From NCBI RefSeq assembly GCF_030408435.1, contig NZ_CP047046.1:62001-126000 (forward strand): DNA of 64,000 nucleotides. The letters run 5' to 3'. A model generated the notes under the pieces. It saw only the letters and a list, made by a program, of their open reading frames with translations. It ran no database searches and had not been told where the DNA came from. Source of the stretch: Corynebacterium auriscanis. Its GTDB lineage: Bacteria > Actinomycetota > Actinomycetes > Mycobacteriales > Mycobacteriaceae. Below are positions 55,687 through 63,948 of this stretch, piece by piece (the first letter of the stretch is position 1; each line of letters starts with the position of its first letter). Position numbers and translations under genes: made by a program.

Positions 55687-55773
55687 GGTGACCTTCCGTC
55701 GGTGAGCGGGGGCACTTTCGTGCACGGCGACGCCTGGATCGGTTGCTTCGCCTGCTGCAACGAATGAGGGGGC
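55687..55773 (+). repeat. 87-bp direct repeat, copy 1
   Basis: Begins GGTGACCTTCCGTCGGTGAG and ends AATGAGGGGGC. Identical over all 87 bases to 55,949-56,035, with starts 262 bp apart. Confidence 0.95.
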
Positions 55774-55800
55774 AGCGGGGTCTCGACGTCTGGTTGCTGA

Positions 55801-55830
55801 GTGTGACAGTTCGGAACTGTCACACTTTTT
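55801..55830. promoter_or_regulatory. 25-bp perfect palindrome followed by T run
   Basis: GTGTGACAGTTC-G-GAACTGTCACAC (55,801-55,825) then TTTTT. It lies between the two 87-bp repeats. It can act as a rho-independent terminator on the plus strand, or as an operator/origin site for a dimeric protein such as the HTH product. Confidence 0.75.
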
Positions 55831-55948
55831 CGACCCCTCCGAGACCGACGTTTCCCTTGGTCAGGAGACGTATGGTCGGGTACGGTCATTGGCCCCTATG
55901 GGGAGCCCCGCGTTAGGACCGTCTGACCGCGCCGCCGCGAGGTTGTTC

Positions 55949-56035
55949 GGTGACCTTCCGTCGGTGAGCGGGGGCACTTTCGTGCACGGCGACGCCTGGA
56001 TCGGTTGCTTCGCCTGCTGCAACGAATGAGGGGGC
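55949..56035 (+). repeat. 87-bp direct repeat, copy 2
   Basis: Exact copy of 55,687-55,773. It lies 177 bases before the attR core. Confidence 0.95.
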
Positions 56036-56048
56036 GGAAGGGTGCAAG

Positions 56049-56174
56049 GGGGGATACGGGAGGCTGTTTCCGGCCCCTTTCATAAAATATTTACAAAACG
56101 TGTTAATTGGTACATTCCCATTAATACGTTTTCTTTTTTCTAGGCTTAGGGTTAAAACAGCCCCCGTATCCCCC
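56049..56174. repeat. Nested inverted repeats next to attR
   Basis: Outer pair: GGGGGATACGGGAGGCTGTTT (56,049-56,069, one position differs) faces AAACAGCCCCCGTATCCCCC (56,155-56,174). Inner pair: AAAACGTGTTAAT (56,095-56,107) faces ATTAATACGTTTT (56,120-56,132), 12 of 13 matching. The inner loop is AT-rich, unlike its surroundings. Could be an origin, an attP arm or a transcript end. Confidence 0.75.
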
Positions 56175-56199
56175 TGGTGCGTACCCTCTTCGTAGCAAC

Positions 56200-56225
56200 A
56201 ACCCGTGTTCGGGTAAGTCTGAGGT
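56200..56225 (+). other. attR junction in eccC
   Basis: Element sequence AACCCGTGTTCG runs into GGTAA (56,212-56,216) and then chromosomal GTCTGAGGTGCTG. TTC-GGTAA-TC positions are shared with attL, and the 5-bp GGTAA is the identical core. Confidence 0.88.
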
Positions 56226-58764
56226 GCTGCGCACTATCGTGTTGGCCCAAGTCGTCAACCATTCGCCGGAACAATTATCCCTTGTGCTCGTGGACTTCAA
56301 GGGTGGCGCTACCTTCGCTGGCCTAGAACCACTGCCGCATACAGCAGCGCTAGTGGATAACTTGGGCGACGGCGCTGGATTGGTCGACCGTTTGCATGAT
56401 TCGATTGTGGGGGAAATTCAGCGTCGACAACACGTCCTACAGCAAGCCGGCAACCTAGCCAACGTTGGTGAATATAACAAGATTCGCGATGAAAAAATAG
56501 CGGCAGCGCAGCGAGGAGAGCGTCCTGAGTCGGAAATTCCGGAGCCTTTGCCAGTCCTTTTTGTCGTTATCGATGAGTTTGGTGAGTTGCTAGCTGCCAA
56601 ACCTGAGTTCATCGAACTGTTCGTGCAAATCGGTCGTATTGGCCGCTCGATTGGTGTGCACTTGCTGCTTGCCTCCCAGCGGTTGGAGGAAGGCCGGCTC
56701 CGTGGATTGGAAACCTATCTGTCTTACCGCATTGGATTGCGCACCTTCTCTGCGTCGGAATCCCGCACCGCCTTGGGCACCACAGCTGCACACGAGCTAC
56801 CTCCTATCCCCGGATCGGGATACCTCAAAGTTGATCCCGATATTTTCGAGAGATTCAAAGCCGCTTACGTTTCTGGGCCGTACGAATCCTCCGCATCTCA
56901 ACAAGAAAATGTGCTGCCGCCTGTGCCGATGCCACTCGACCTTCACAACTCCACTGAAAGTTGGCTGGCTCAGCGCGAAGAGGCCTTCCGTGTGCAACTC
57001 GATAACAATCGTGATCGCGGAGAGGTTCCTGTGGACGACAGAACCACATTGGAGTTGGTGGTGTCTCGACTCGCCCCCGCCGCAGAAACCACGCGCCAGA
57101 TCTGGTTGCCGCCACTACCGGAACAAACTGGACTAGAGGCAGCTGTAGGCAGAGTCGAACCAACCTCCACCCGTGGTCTCATGGGCGAAAAACCTGGCAT
57201 GTTGAAACTTCCGATCGGACTGAAAGACAAGCCGTTAGAGCAGTGGCAAGGGCCTATGGTTATCGATCTCGCTGGCTCCCAGGGAAACGTTGCAGTGCTC
57301 GGAGCTCCGCAGTCGGGAAAAACCACCACTCTCAAGACACTGATACTGTCGCTGGCGCTGACCCACACACCCGCAGAGGCTGCCGTGTACATCGTCGATC
57401 TCAACGGCAGTGCTTTTACAGATTTTCAGATCTTGCCCCACGTAGGTGACGTTGCCACCCGGTTCGAAGAAAATAAACTTCGCCGAACATTCTCCGAAAT
57501 GGTGCAGTTTCTCAATGAGCGGGAGCAGATTTTTGCAGCCCACCGCATTTCCTCCGTGGAGCAGATGCGAGATATGCATTCTAAGGGTCAGTTACCGGAA
57601 CTCCGAAACGCGGATGTTTTCCTTGTCATTGACGGTTGGAACCGCTTGAAAAAGGATTACGACGAACTCGCCGAAGTGGTTCTCTCACTAGCAGAACGCG
57701 GCCTTGGTTACGGCATCCACGTTATCTTCGCCACCGGCCGATGGGCAGATTTCAAGCTGCAACTGCAGTCGGTCATCGGCACACGCATCGAGCATCGTCT
57801 GAACGATCCTTTAGACTCGAGCGTGGGCAAGAAGCCTCAAGAGGCGCTGGCGAAACAGGCCGTCGGTCGTGCCATGGCGAATGATGCTCTGTTCGCCCAA
57901 ATCTGTATGCCTTACCTCAAACAACCTGATGTGGTACGCACGCAGGATACACATTCGCTGATTACCGCTATCGCTGATGCCCACCAGGGTACGGAAGCCG
58001 CACCAATTCGTATGCTTCCGGCCAAGGTGGAATATGACGAGCTGGTTGCCACCTCGGCAGGTGCGGAGCCAGCATTGATCGGTCTGGGAGAAACAACACT
58101 TCAGCCGGTGCGGTTTGATTTCGATCGGGGCCAGCGCCATCTATTGATCGTCGGTGATTCCGAATCGGGTAAGACTTCCACGATGCGCACACTTCTGGCA
58201 GAAGCGATCCGTGGTAAAAAACCCGGCCAAGTCATGTTCGGTGTTTTCGACCCACGTCGCACATTGTTGGGAGAATGCCCCGAAGAATTCCTCGGAGAAT
58301 ATGCGGGTACTCGTCCAAGTGCGGAAATCTTAGCAAAGGGAATTGCTAAGGAATTGGAACGTCGCTTGCCTCCGGCCTCTATCACGCCAGAACAATTAAG
58401 GAGTAAATCCTGGTGGCAGGGGCCAGAAATCTATTTGCTCATCGACGATGTTGAGCAATTTGAAGGGAACCAGAACCCCCTGCGGCCCATCGTCCCTTAT
58501 CTATCGCATGCAGCGGATATCGGTTTGCATGTTTGGGTAGCTCGACGCTCGGCGGGTGTCTCCCGCTCAGCCTATGATCCACTCATTCAAGGCATTCGCG
58601 AAAACGGAGCAAGCGGCTTGTTGCTCTCGGGTGAAAAGCAAGAGGGCGCTATCTGGCCAAAAATCTACTTGGAACCATTGCCAGCAGGCCGTGGTCGTTG
58701 GGTGCGAAGCTCCGGCCGCACTGAATTGGTCCAGGTAGCCTACACACCACCGACTTCTTTCTGA
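56217..58764 (+). pseudogene. eccC: eccC, 3' part, separated by the element
   Basis: The remaining 849 codons of EccC, resuming inside codon 509 (Walker A Lys) with SEVLRTIVLAQ. ATPase 1 continues with Walker B-type LVLVDFKGGATFAGLEPLPH and LFVVIDEFGELLA. ATPase 2 has Walker A GAPQSGKTTTLKTL and DVFLVIDGWNRL. ATPase 3 has GDSESGKTSTMRTLL and IYLLIDDVEQ. The frame is open to the TGA. Without excision there is no proper start; a GTG at 56,224 is possible but lacks a ribosome site. Joined to 26,378-27,903 it makes a 1,357-aa protein, normal for EccC. Confidence 0.95.
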
Positions 58765-58792
58765 TTAGTTGTTGCTGCGCGCGGATAGCACC

Positions 58793-58904
58793 ATCGTTAA
58801 ACTCTGGTAGCGAAGGTAGTAGCGATCCAACCGAATATCGTTCGGATCCATGCCACCTAGGGCAATGGTCATCGTTACACTCTGATAACGAAGGAAGTAG
58901 CGAT
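58793..58904 (+). repeat. Pair of 34-bp imperfect direct repeats after eccC
   Basis: Copies at 58,793-58,826 and 58,871-58,904 (ATCGTTA-ACTCTG-TA-CGAAGG-AGTAGCGAT) match at 30 of 34 positions, with starts 78 bp apart. They occupy the gap between eccC and the next T7SS gene and may be a duplicated regulatory site. Confidence 0.75.
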
Positions 58905-58956
58905 TTCGGTGATTCGGGTTTTGGTTGTGCAAGCCCGTGGCAGGAAAGAGGACAGT

Positions 58957-59772
58957 GTGAGCGACAAAACAGAATTAACTAAAATCCAATTCCACCCTGA
59001 TGCCCCTCGTCCCCGCTTTATGTGGCAGGCAGACCTGCCTACCACGTGGGTCTACCTCGATACTCATCCAGAAGCTTCGGTGCGGCAGGCAGAAATCATT
59101 GCCGAAAACTATATTCCTGGGCATCGATTTAAGCGAGCAGAGCAGAAGCTCATTATTCGCCAGCTGGAAAGCGCAATTATTGCAGCCCGTAAAGCCAAGG
59201 CATTGCTAACTCTGATTTTGCCGGGCGTCAATGAAGCAGGAGAGCCAAGCGCTGCGACGTTGATCTTGCGTTGGTACGACAGCTCACCAGACATGTCTAG
59301 CATGGCGACAATTAAACGGGCCTTCGAAAAAAAGTCAGCCGTCATGGAGGAAGCCACCACTACTAAGGGCAGCGCATATGTAATGACGGCTGAAACCACA
59401 AAAACAGGGCCTCTGGATAACCGTCGCGATGCATATCACCGTCAAGCTTTTATACCTCTAGCAGGGACAACTTGGACATTGGTGGCCTCCGGCACTACTC
59501 CCGATCCGGATTCTGATGCCGTGATGAAGGATGCCATTTCTCGCTTAGTTAACAGCATTAAAGCCTATCCGGAGTCTTACGGGGAAAGGCTGCCCGATGT
59601 GGAGACTCTGGGCGAAGATGAGCAGACCGTGCAAACCGAATCGGTTGGAGAGCAAGTGGTGGAAGCGCAGAACCACGAAACGCAGACTGACTCTGTGGCG
59701 AAGACATCCGTGAATGACACGGATTACACTTTCCTAGCAAATGTCGACGGAGGGGAACTAACACGCGAATAG
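58957..59772 (+). CDS. T7SS-locus hypothetical protein
   Basis: 271 aa from GTG 58957 (GGAAAGAGGA upstream; an in-frame codon at 58,909 would add a less plausible N-terminus). A globular mixed alpha/beta body of about 210 residues contains PTTWVYLDTHPEA, TLILRWYDSSPD and PLAGTTWTLVASGTTPDPDSDA. An acidic, Gln/Glu-rich disordered tail follows. No signal peptide. Position between eccC and the MinD-like genes suggests a cytosolic T7SS helper (in the place of EspG-like chaperones), but the family is not recognised. Confidence 0.6.
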   Translation: MSDKTELTKIQFHPDAPRPRFMWQADLPTTWVYLDTHPEASVRQAEIIAENYIPGHRFKRAEQKLIIRQLESAIIAARKAKALLTLILPGVNEAGEPSAATLILRWYDSSPDMSSMATIKRAFEKKSAVMEEATTTKGSAYVMTAETTKTGPLDNRRDAYHRQAFIPLAGTTWTLVASGTTPDPDSDAVMKDAISRLVNSIKAYPESYGERLPDVETLGEDEQTVQTESVGEQVVEAQNHETQTDSVAKTSVNDTDYTFLANVDGGELTRE

Positions 59773-59855
59773 TGAATTCGGAATAGACAGGACTGCCGAC
59801 TAGCGAGCCAGAGGAGAATGCTAGGCCCTACCGATCAAATCTGAGTTTTAATGCG

Positions 59856-60638
59856 TTAGAAAATTCTTGCCAGTAGTCGGTGATACATGGAAATGTCCTC
59901 TGGGTTAGTGGACGGTGTTAAACGTGTTCGAGACGTGGAGAGTAGGTTTAATGGGGGAAGAGAAACGGTATCGCTCGGCAAATTGCTCAGAGATCCGCCC
60001 ACGGAGACTACCGTCACTCGCCCTTCTTGGGCCGCGCGAGTGAGATGGTGGCCTTCTTGGTACAGCCAGCCGTGATCCAAATGGTGCCGATCCGCCACTA
60101 GAAGGACATGTTTCGCCATTGCCGTCCCTGCCGCAATTGTGGCGGGGTTCAGTGTGTAGGGCAGGTCCATCACCACGGTGGGCCACCGGTGTTGTACGCG
60201 GGGTATCAGTGTATTCAGATGGAATGGTTCCAACTGATCGGTTGTCCCCGGCTGAGCTGCTACTACTGGGACTGAACCGGAATGATCTGCATAGCGTTCA
60301 ATGTGAACGCGTTTCAACCCTCGAGATGGATTGGTCAAGAGACCGAAGAGGTCGCCGCTGGCCATCGCGCCTAGCGGGCCTCGCAGCGGTTGAGCTACGG
60401 TATCGCCATCGATCAACGCTACGGGGAGCTCGGAGACCTCATTGATGAGAATTCCAACGAGCGCGGACACCGGGGTAGTGAGCATCCTGTTATCCAGCGC
60501 AGCCACGGCAATGAGAGTGGGGCGGGATGTGTCGAGAACTGAACTGCGGCGCGCTTGAGCTACTCGATTTGCCCACACAACACGATGGAAGGCGCTCCAC
60601 TTGCTAGTTCGGGGCTTCGTGGGGGAAGTGGAATTCAC
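59856..60638 (-). CDS. MinD/ParA-like protein lacking the P-loop
   Basis: 260 aa from GTG 60638 (a TTG at 60,692 is in frame). The fold pattern is that of MinD-like ATPases: LIAVAALD at the first strand, PVALIDGDT where MinD has the D-x-D strand, VVMDLPYTL at Walker B, and HVLLVADRHHLDHGW. The Walker A loop (KGG-x-GKT) is replaced by ALDNRMLTTPVSA, so nucleotide binding is unlikely. It is divergent from the intact MinD-like gene. It may pair with that protein or be a structural pseudo-ATPase. Confidence 0.7.
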   Translation of the reverse strand: MNSTSPTKPRTSKWSAFHRVVWANRVAQARRSSVLDTSRPTLIAVAALDNRMLTTPVSALVGILINEVSELPVALIDGDTVAQPLRGPLGAMASGDLFGLLTNPSRGLKRVHIERYADHSGSVPVVAAQPGTTDQLEPFHLNTLIPRVQHRWPTVVMDLPYTLNPATIAAGTAMAKHVLLVADRHHLDHGWLYQEGHHLTRAAQEGRVTVVSVGGSLSNLPSDTVSLPPLNLLSTSRTRLTPSTNPEDISMYHRLLARIF

Positions 60639-60749
60639 GACTGTCTTCGATCTCCGTCTTATTTCTCTGGCGCATGATAAATGCGCTTTCAACCATTACT
60701 ATAGGTATGCGTTTTATCCTGCACTCGATAGCCACATTTCAGGAGCATC

Positions 60750-62378
60750 ATGTCGAACGACAGTAACTTGCCGGACGGGATCCCCTCTTGGTTGCGGATG
60801 ACCAACGAAAACCCTATCGCGGCTCCGGCGGCAGTACCACAAGCTCCTCGGAATAATGCGCACCCTAATAGCCCAGCAGACGAGTTGAAGGGTGGTCAGC
60901 AAGGGAAACTGAAATCGGACAGCGACGATCCTCATGCTCAGAGCTCGCAACGGTCTGATGCAGAGACGCAATTGCAGGCGCCGTCTCGTGCGAATACCCA
61001 ACCGGCCACGACCGACGAGTCTTACGCAAACGCTGGCCAAGACCCATCGGCTCAGCCACAGTCGCACACCCAGCAGGGGCAATCGGCTCAGCCACAGTCG
61101 CACACCCAGCAGGGGCAACCGGCTCAGCCGCAGGCACATACCCATCCGGAACCATCAGCGCAGTTTCACCACCCGGATGAGCGAAGTCAGCAACAACAAA
61201 CCCAGGGACAATTCAACTTCAACGCCCCACCACAGGCGCCGGGAGCCATAGGAATGGCGCGGCCCGCACAGCCGGCGCAGCCTTCTGAAAATCCATCGAG
61301 CGTGCCGCACGGGGCGTCAAACCCAGTAAACCCCTACACAGTAGCGCCCCAAACCCCCAGGCAAGCACCCTCGGGTTCTGAAATTCAAGCCCCACCGGTC
61401 CCCAAGACCGGTAAGCACCATGCGCAAATGGAGTACGACCTCAAGCCGCCACCGGCACTGGATCAATCCAACTTGGTAAACCCCGTTAAACGTGCACCTC
61501 GCCGTGGTTGGCGAAAGATGCTGTACAGCGTGACGGGTGGGCATGTCAACGTCGGCGATTCGCCCCAGGAGCTGCAACAGGATGCGCTCATGGAGCAGAT
61601 CCGCAAGCCTCTGCGCGGTGATTACCGTATTGCGGTGATGTCGTTGAAGGGCGGGGTAGGAAAAACGACCACCACGGTAACTTTGGGCGGAGTTTTCGCT
61701 TCTGTACGCCATGACCGTGTGATCGCGATCGATGCTAACCCTGACCTGGGTACCTTGGCACAGCGAGTGGCCGCGCCGGGTCCCGCTACAATCCGTGATC
61801 TGCTCGCCGCCGAAGATACCTCTCGGTATGCCTCGATCCGTCAATACACCACCCAAGCAAAATCTCGTTTAGAAGTTATAGGATCCGAGCGTGATCCGGC
61901 GGTTTCCGAGGCCTTTAGTGAGTCCGACTACCGTCATGCCATTGACATCCTGCAGCACCATTACAACGTCATTCTGACAGACTGCGGAACTGGATTGATG
62001 CACTCTGCCATGGCCGGGGTGCTTGACTTGGCGAACACTTTGGTGTTGGTAACTTCACCGGCGCTTGATGGTGCGCAATCAGCCTCCGCGACCTTGGACT
62101 GGCTCAATCTGCATGGTTACGAGCAGCTAGCGGCGAATGCTGTGGTCGTTGTATCTGCGGCCCATCCAGGAAACGCCACCATCGATATGGAACAGCTATT
62201 GGCGCATTTTCGATCCAGAACGAGGGCAGTGCATGTAATCCCATTCGACCGGCACCTTTCAGAAGGCGCAATCATCGACCTGGAACGCATCGGCAAAGAC
62301 ACGCTGCGGTCTTATCACGAGCTAGCGGCAATCGTGGCGGAGGATTTCGATTCATGGCACAGGCACGCTCAGGGTTAA
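60750..62378 (+). CDS. MinD/ParA-like ATPase with long Pro/Gln-rich N-terminus
   Basis: 542 aa. Residues 1-250 are Pro/Gln/His-rich and disordered, with a 12-residue repeat (SAQPQSHTQQGQ). The C-terminal ~250 residues are a ParA/MinD ATPase: IAVMSLKGGVGKTTTTVTLG (complete Walker A), VIAIDANPDLGTLAQRV and VILTDCGTGL. This architecture is that of the mycobacterial EspI-type MinD-like proteins in ESX loci. ATG 60750. It overlaps the next gene by 25 bases. Role in T7SS regulation or assembly is inferred from the family. Confidence 0.85.
   Translation: MSNDSNLPDGIPSWLRMTNENPIAAPAAVPQAPRNNAHPNSPADELKGGQQGKLKSDSDDPHAQSSQRSDAETQLQAPSRANTQPATTDESYANAGQDPSAQPQSHTQQGQSAQPQSHTQQGQPAQPQAHTHPEPSAQFHHPDERSQQQQTQGQFNFNAPPQAPGAIGMARPAQPAQPSENPSSVPHGASNPVNPYTVAPQTPRQAPSGSEIQAPPVPKTGKHHAQMEYDLKPPPALDQSNLVNPVKRAPRRGWRKMLYSVTGGHVNVGDSPQELQQDALMEQIRKPLRGDYRIAVMSLKGGVGKTTTTVTLGGVFASVRHDRVIAIDANPDLGTLAQRVAAPGPATIRDLLAAEDTSRYASIRQYTTQAKSRLEVIGSERDPAVSEAFSESDYRHAIDILQHHYNVILTDCGTGLMHSAMAGVLDLANTLVLVTSPALDGAQSASATLDWLNLHGYEQLAANAVVVVSAAHPGNATIDMEQLLAHFRSRTRAVHVIPFDRHLSEGAIIDLERIGKDTLRSYHELAAIVAEDFDSWHRHAQG
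61047..61142 (+). repeat. 36-bp in-frame tandem repeat in the MinD-like gene
   Basis: Units at 61,047-61,082 and 61,083-61,118 are identical (TCGGCTCAGCCACAGTCGCA start), and a diverged third follows. Each encodes 12 residues, so unit loss or gain keeps the frame. Confidence 0.88.
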
Positions 62379-63019
62379 ATTTCGTAGTTGTAGCGACTGT
62401 AGCCTCGCTGGTCCTTGGTACTACGGGCTGTGCTGATAGGTTGGAGCCCCCCGTACCTGAGCGGCATCCGCAGATCGAATCTATGTCCGAGTGGGCGCAA
62501 ACTCGAGCTAAACCCTACGGGATTCCGCAGCGCCAGCTGGAAGCTTATGCCTATGCTGCGCACAAGGTTGGTAAGGATTCCGGTTGCGCTATCGGTTGGC
62601 CGACCATTGCGGCCCTCGGATCGGTGCTCAGTAACCATGGCCGAGCACGCGGTGCGAAAGTCGCTCCCGATGGGGTCACGACGGTAAAGCTTCGCGGTCT
62701 GACGGCTGCTGCCGGAGGTAAGAAACAGGTTACGGATACCGACGCTGGGGAAATCGACGGCGATTCCAAACGAGATGTGCCGGTAGGGCCGATGCAGATC
62801 ATGCCTTCCCGATGGAAAGAGTCCGGCACTGCAGTGGAGCCCGGAACGATGGCAAACCCCGATAGTATCGATGACGCTGCTCTAACCACTGCCCTGATGC
62901 TGTGTAATTCCGGAGATGTGAGCTCACCCGACGGCTGGGCAGAAGCGATTGCGAAAATAAACCCAAGCAAAAAGTTCCTCAAGACTGTTCACGCGAAAGC
63001 GAAAGATTACAGCCGATGA
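62354..63019 (+). CDS. SLT-like lipoprotein lacking the catalytic glutamate
   Basis: 221 aa. Signal peptide with lipobox (VLGTTGC, Cys26). Residues 60-210 follow the lysozyme-like SLT fold of actinobacterial transglycosylases: CAIGWPTIAALGSVLSNHGR, VGPMQIMPSRW, then DDAALTTALMLC. Active enzymes have GxxES-HG, with Glu as acid/base; here the position is Leu (residue 92) in GSVLSNHG. It may bind peptidoglycan without cleaving it, making room for the T7SS. Overlaps the upstream gene by 25 bases and the next by 4. Confidence 0.8.
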   Translation: MAQARSGLNFVVVATVASLVLGTTGCADRLEPPVPERHPQIESMSEWAQTRAKPYGIPQRQLEAYAYAAHKVGKDSGCAIGWPTIAALGSVLSNHGRARGAKVAPDGVTTVKLRGLTAAAGGKKQVTDTDAGEIDGDSKRDVPVGPMQIMPSRWKESGTAVEPGTMANPDSIDDAALTTALMLCNSGDVSSPDGWAEAIAKINPSKKFLKTVHAKAKDYSR

Positions 63020-63411
63020 TCGCGAAGAAACCAAGTGTGGTGTTGTCCACCGTCAAGCGCTACAAGCTGCTTGGCGCTGTAGTATTCAGTGCACTGTGTT
63101 TGGTGGGGTGCGAGGCGCCTGGATCGGCCAAACCGCAGCAGGTCGACAGTCAGGTTCCCCCGCTCGGTGTACTACCGGATCTGCCGGAAAAAGTGACGGC
63201 TAAACCTACCCCGAGGCAAACACCTACGGCGCCAGTCGCCCCGTCCCCGGTTCCCGCACCGTCTGCACCTCCAGCCGTAACTGTCACTAAATTAAGGCCA
63301 CCGCGTCCACAACCGGCTCCCCGGCGACCGGCCCCAGCGCCAGCGCCTGCGCCGAAGGATGATTCTGAGATCAGGATTCATGTCCCACCGGAGTTGCGTA
63401 ACCTGCTTTAG
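63016..63411 (+). CDS. Proline-rich lipoprotein of the T7SS locus
   Basis: 131 aa. Signal peptide with lipobox LCLVGC, then a Pro/Ala-rich stretch (PTPRQTPTAPVAPSPVPAPS, RRPAPAPAPAPK) and a short C-terminus EIRIHVPPELRNLL. The start overlaps the SLT-like gene stop (ATGA), so translation is coupled. Likely a cell-envelope spacer or anchor. No catalytic domain. Confidence 0.7.
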   Translation: MIAKKPSVVLSTVKRYKLLGAVVFSALCLVGCEAPGSAKPQQVDSQVPPLGVLPDLPEKVTAKPTPRQTPTAPVAPSPVPAPSAPPAVTVTKLRPPRPQPAPRRPAPAPAPAPKDDSEIRIHVPPELRNLL

Positions 63412-63498
63412 CAAAACCGGCGGAAAAGCTATCCCGGATGCAGGCAAGAAATGCAGTTTCGGAATGTGCAGATAATTCATGGAAACGAGGTTTGAGCA

Positions 63499-63765
63499 AT
63501 GACGATGCCCAATGTCGAACGTCCTCAGCCGAAAACCGGTCCTAATCGGGTAGAGGTTGTTTCACCTCGTCGAAAGAAGGATCATCGCGCCACTGTTCAG
63601 GCACAAAAACTGCGTGTGTCTTTGGCAACGGAAGCAATTTCTCATGGGGAAGTCGTTCCCTCCAGTGGGAAACGCACCTACAAGGTTCTGCTTGGTTCTG
63701 CGGCCCTAGCCGCGATCATCCTCGTCATCACCATCGGAGCGGCCACTGTAATTCAGATGCTCTAG
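63499..63765 (+). CDS. Small single-TM membrane protein of the T7SS locus
   Basis: 88 aa with a basic, hydrophilic N-terminal part (SPRRKKDHRATVQAQKLR) and one C-terminal TM helix (LLGSAALAAIILVITIGAAT). The ATG at 63499 follows GAGGTTTGAGCA. It is probably tail-anchored in the cytoplasmic membrane. No family is recognised. Confidence 0.65.
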   Translation: MTMPNVERPQPKTGPNRVEVVSPRRKKDHRATVQAQKLRVSLATEAISHGEVVPSSGKRTYKVLLGSAALAAIILVITIGAATVIQML

Positions 63766-63948
63766 CGCCACGGTGTACAGTATCCGGGTCTCCACGCTAT
63801 AGACCGATCGGTATGGTTGAAATAGACCATTCGGTACGGAACGCGGGAATAACCCCAGCGCCACCATCGTTGCCCCGATTGGAAACGAAATGATGCCGTA
63901 CAACGGCACCCGCGGAAAACTCCCTGTAGACCCAGAAAAGAGGACACC

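Larger units (their letters stand above)
55397..56216. other. Repeat-rich non-coding end of the element
   Basis: 820 bases without a convincing gene. It holds two 87-bp direct repeats, a 25-bp perfect palindrome with a T run, two nested inverted repeats and attR. Such a layout suits a replication origin, partition or recombination control region. The stretch upstream of the HTH gene (55,397-55,686) must hold the promoter of the minus-strand polymerase operon. Confidence 0.6.

Noticed and set aside
55687..56035. Possible CRISPR-like repeats
   Set aside because: Only two copies, 87 bp long, with a 175-bp interval and no cas genes; not an array.
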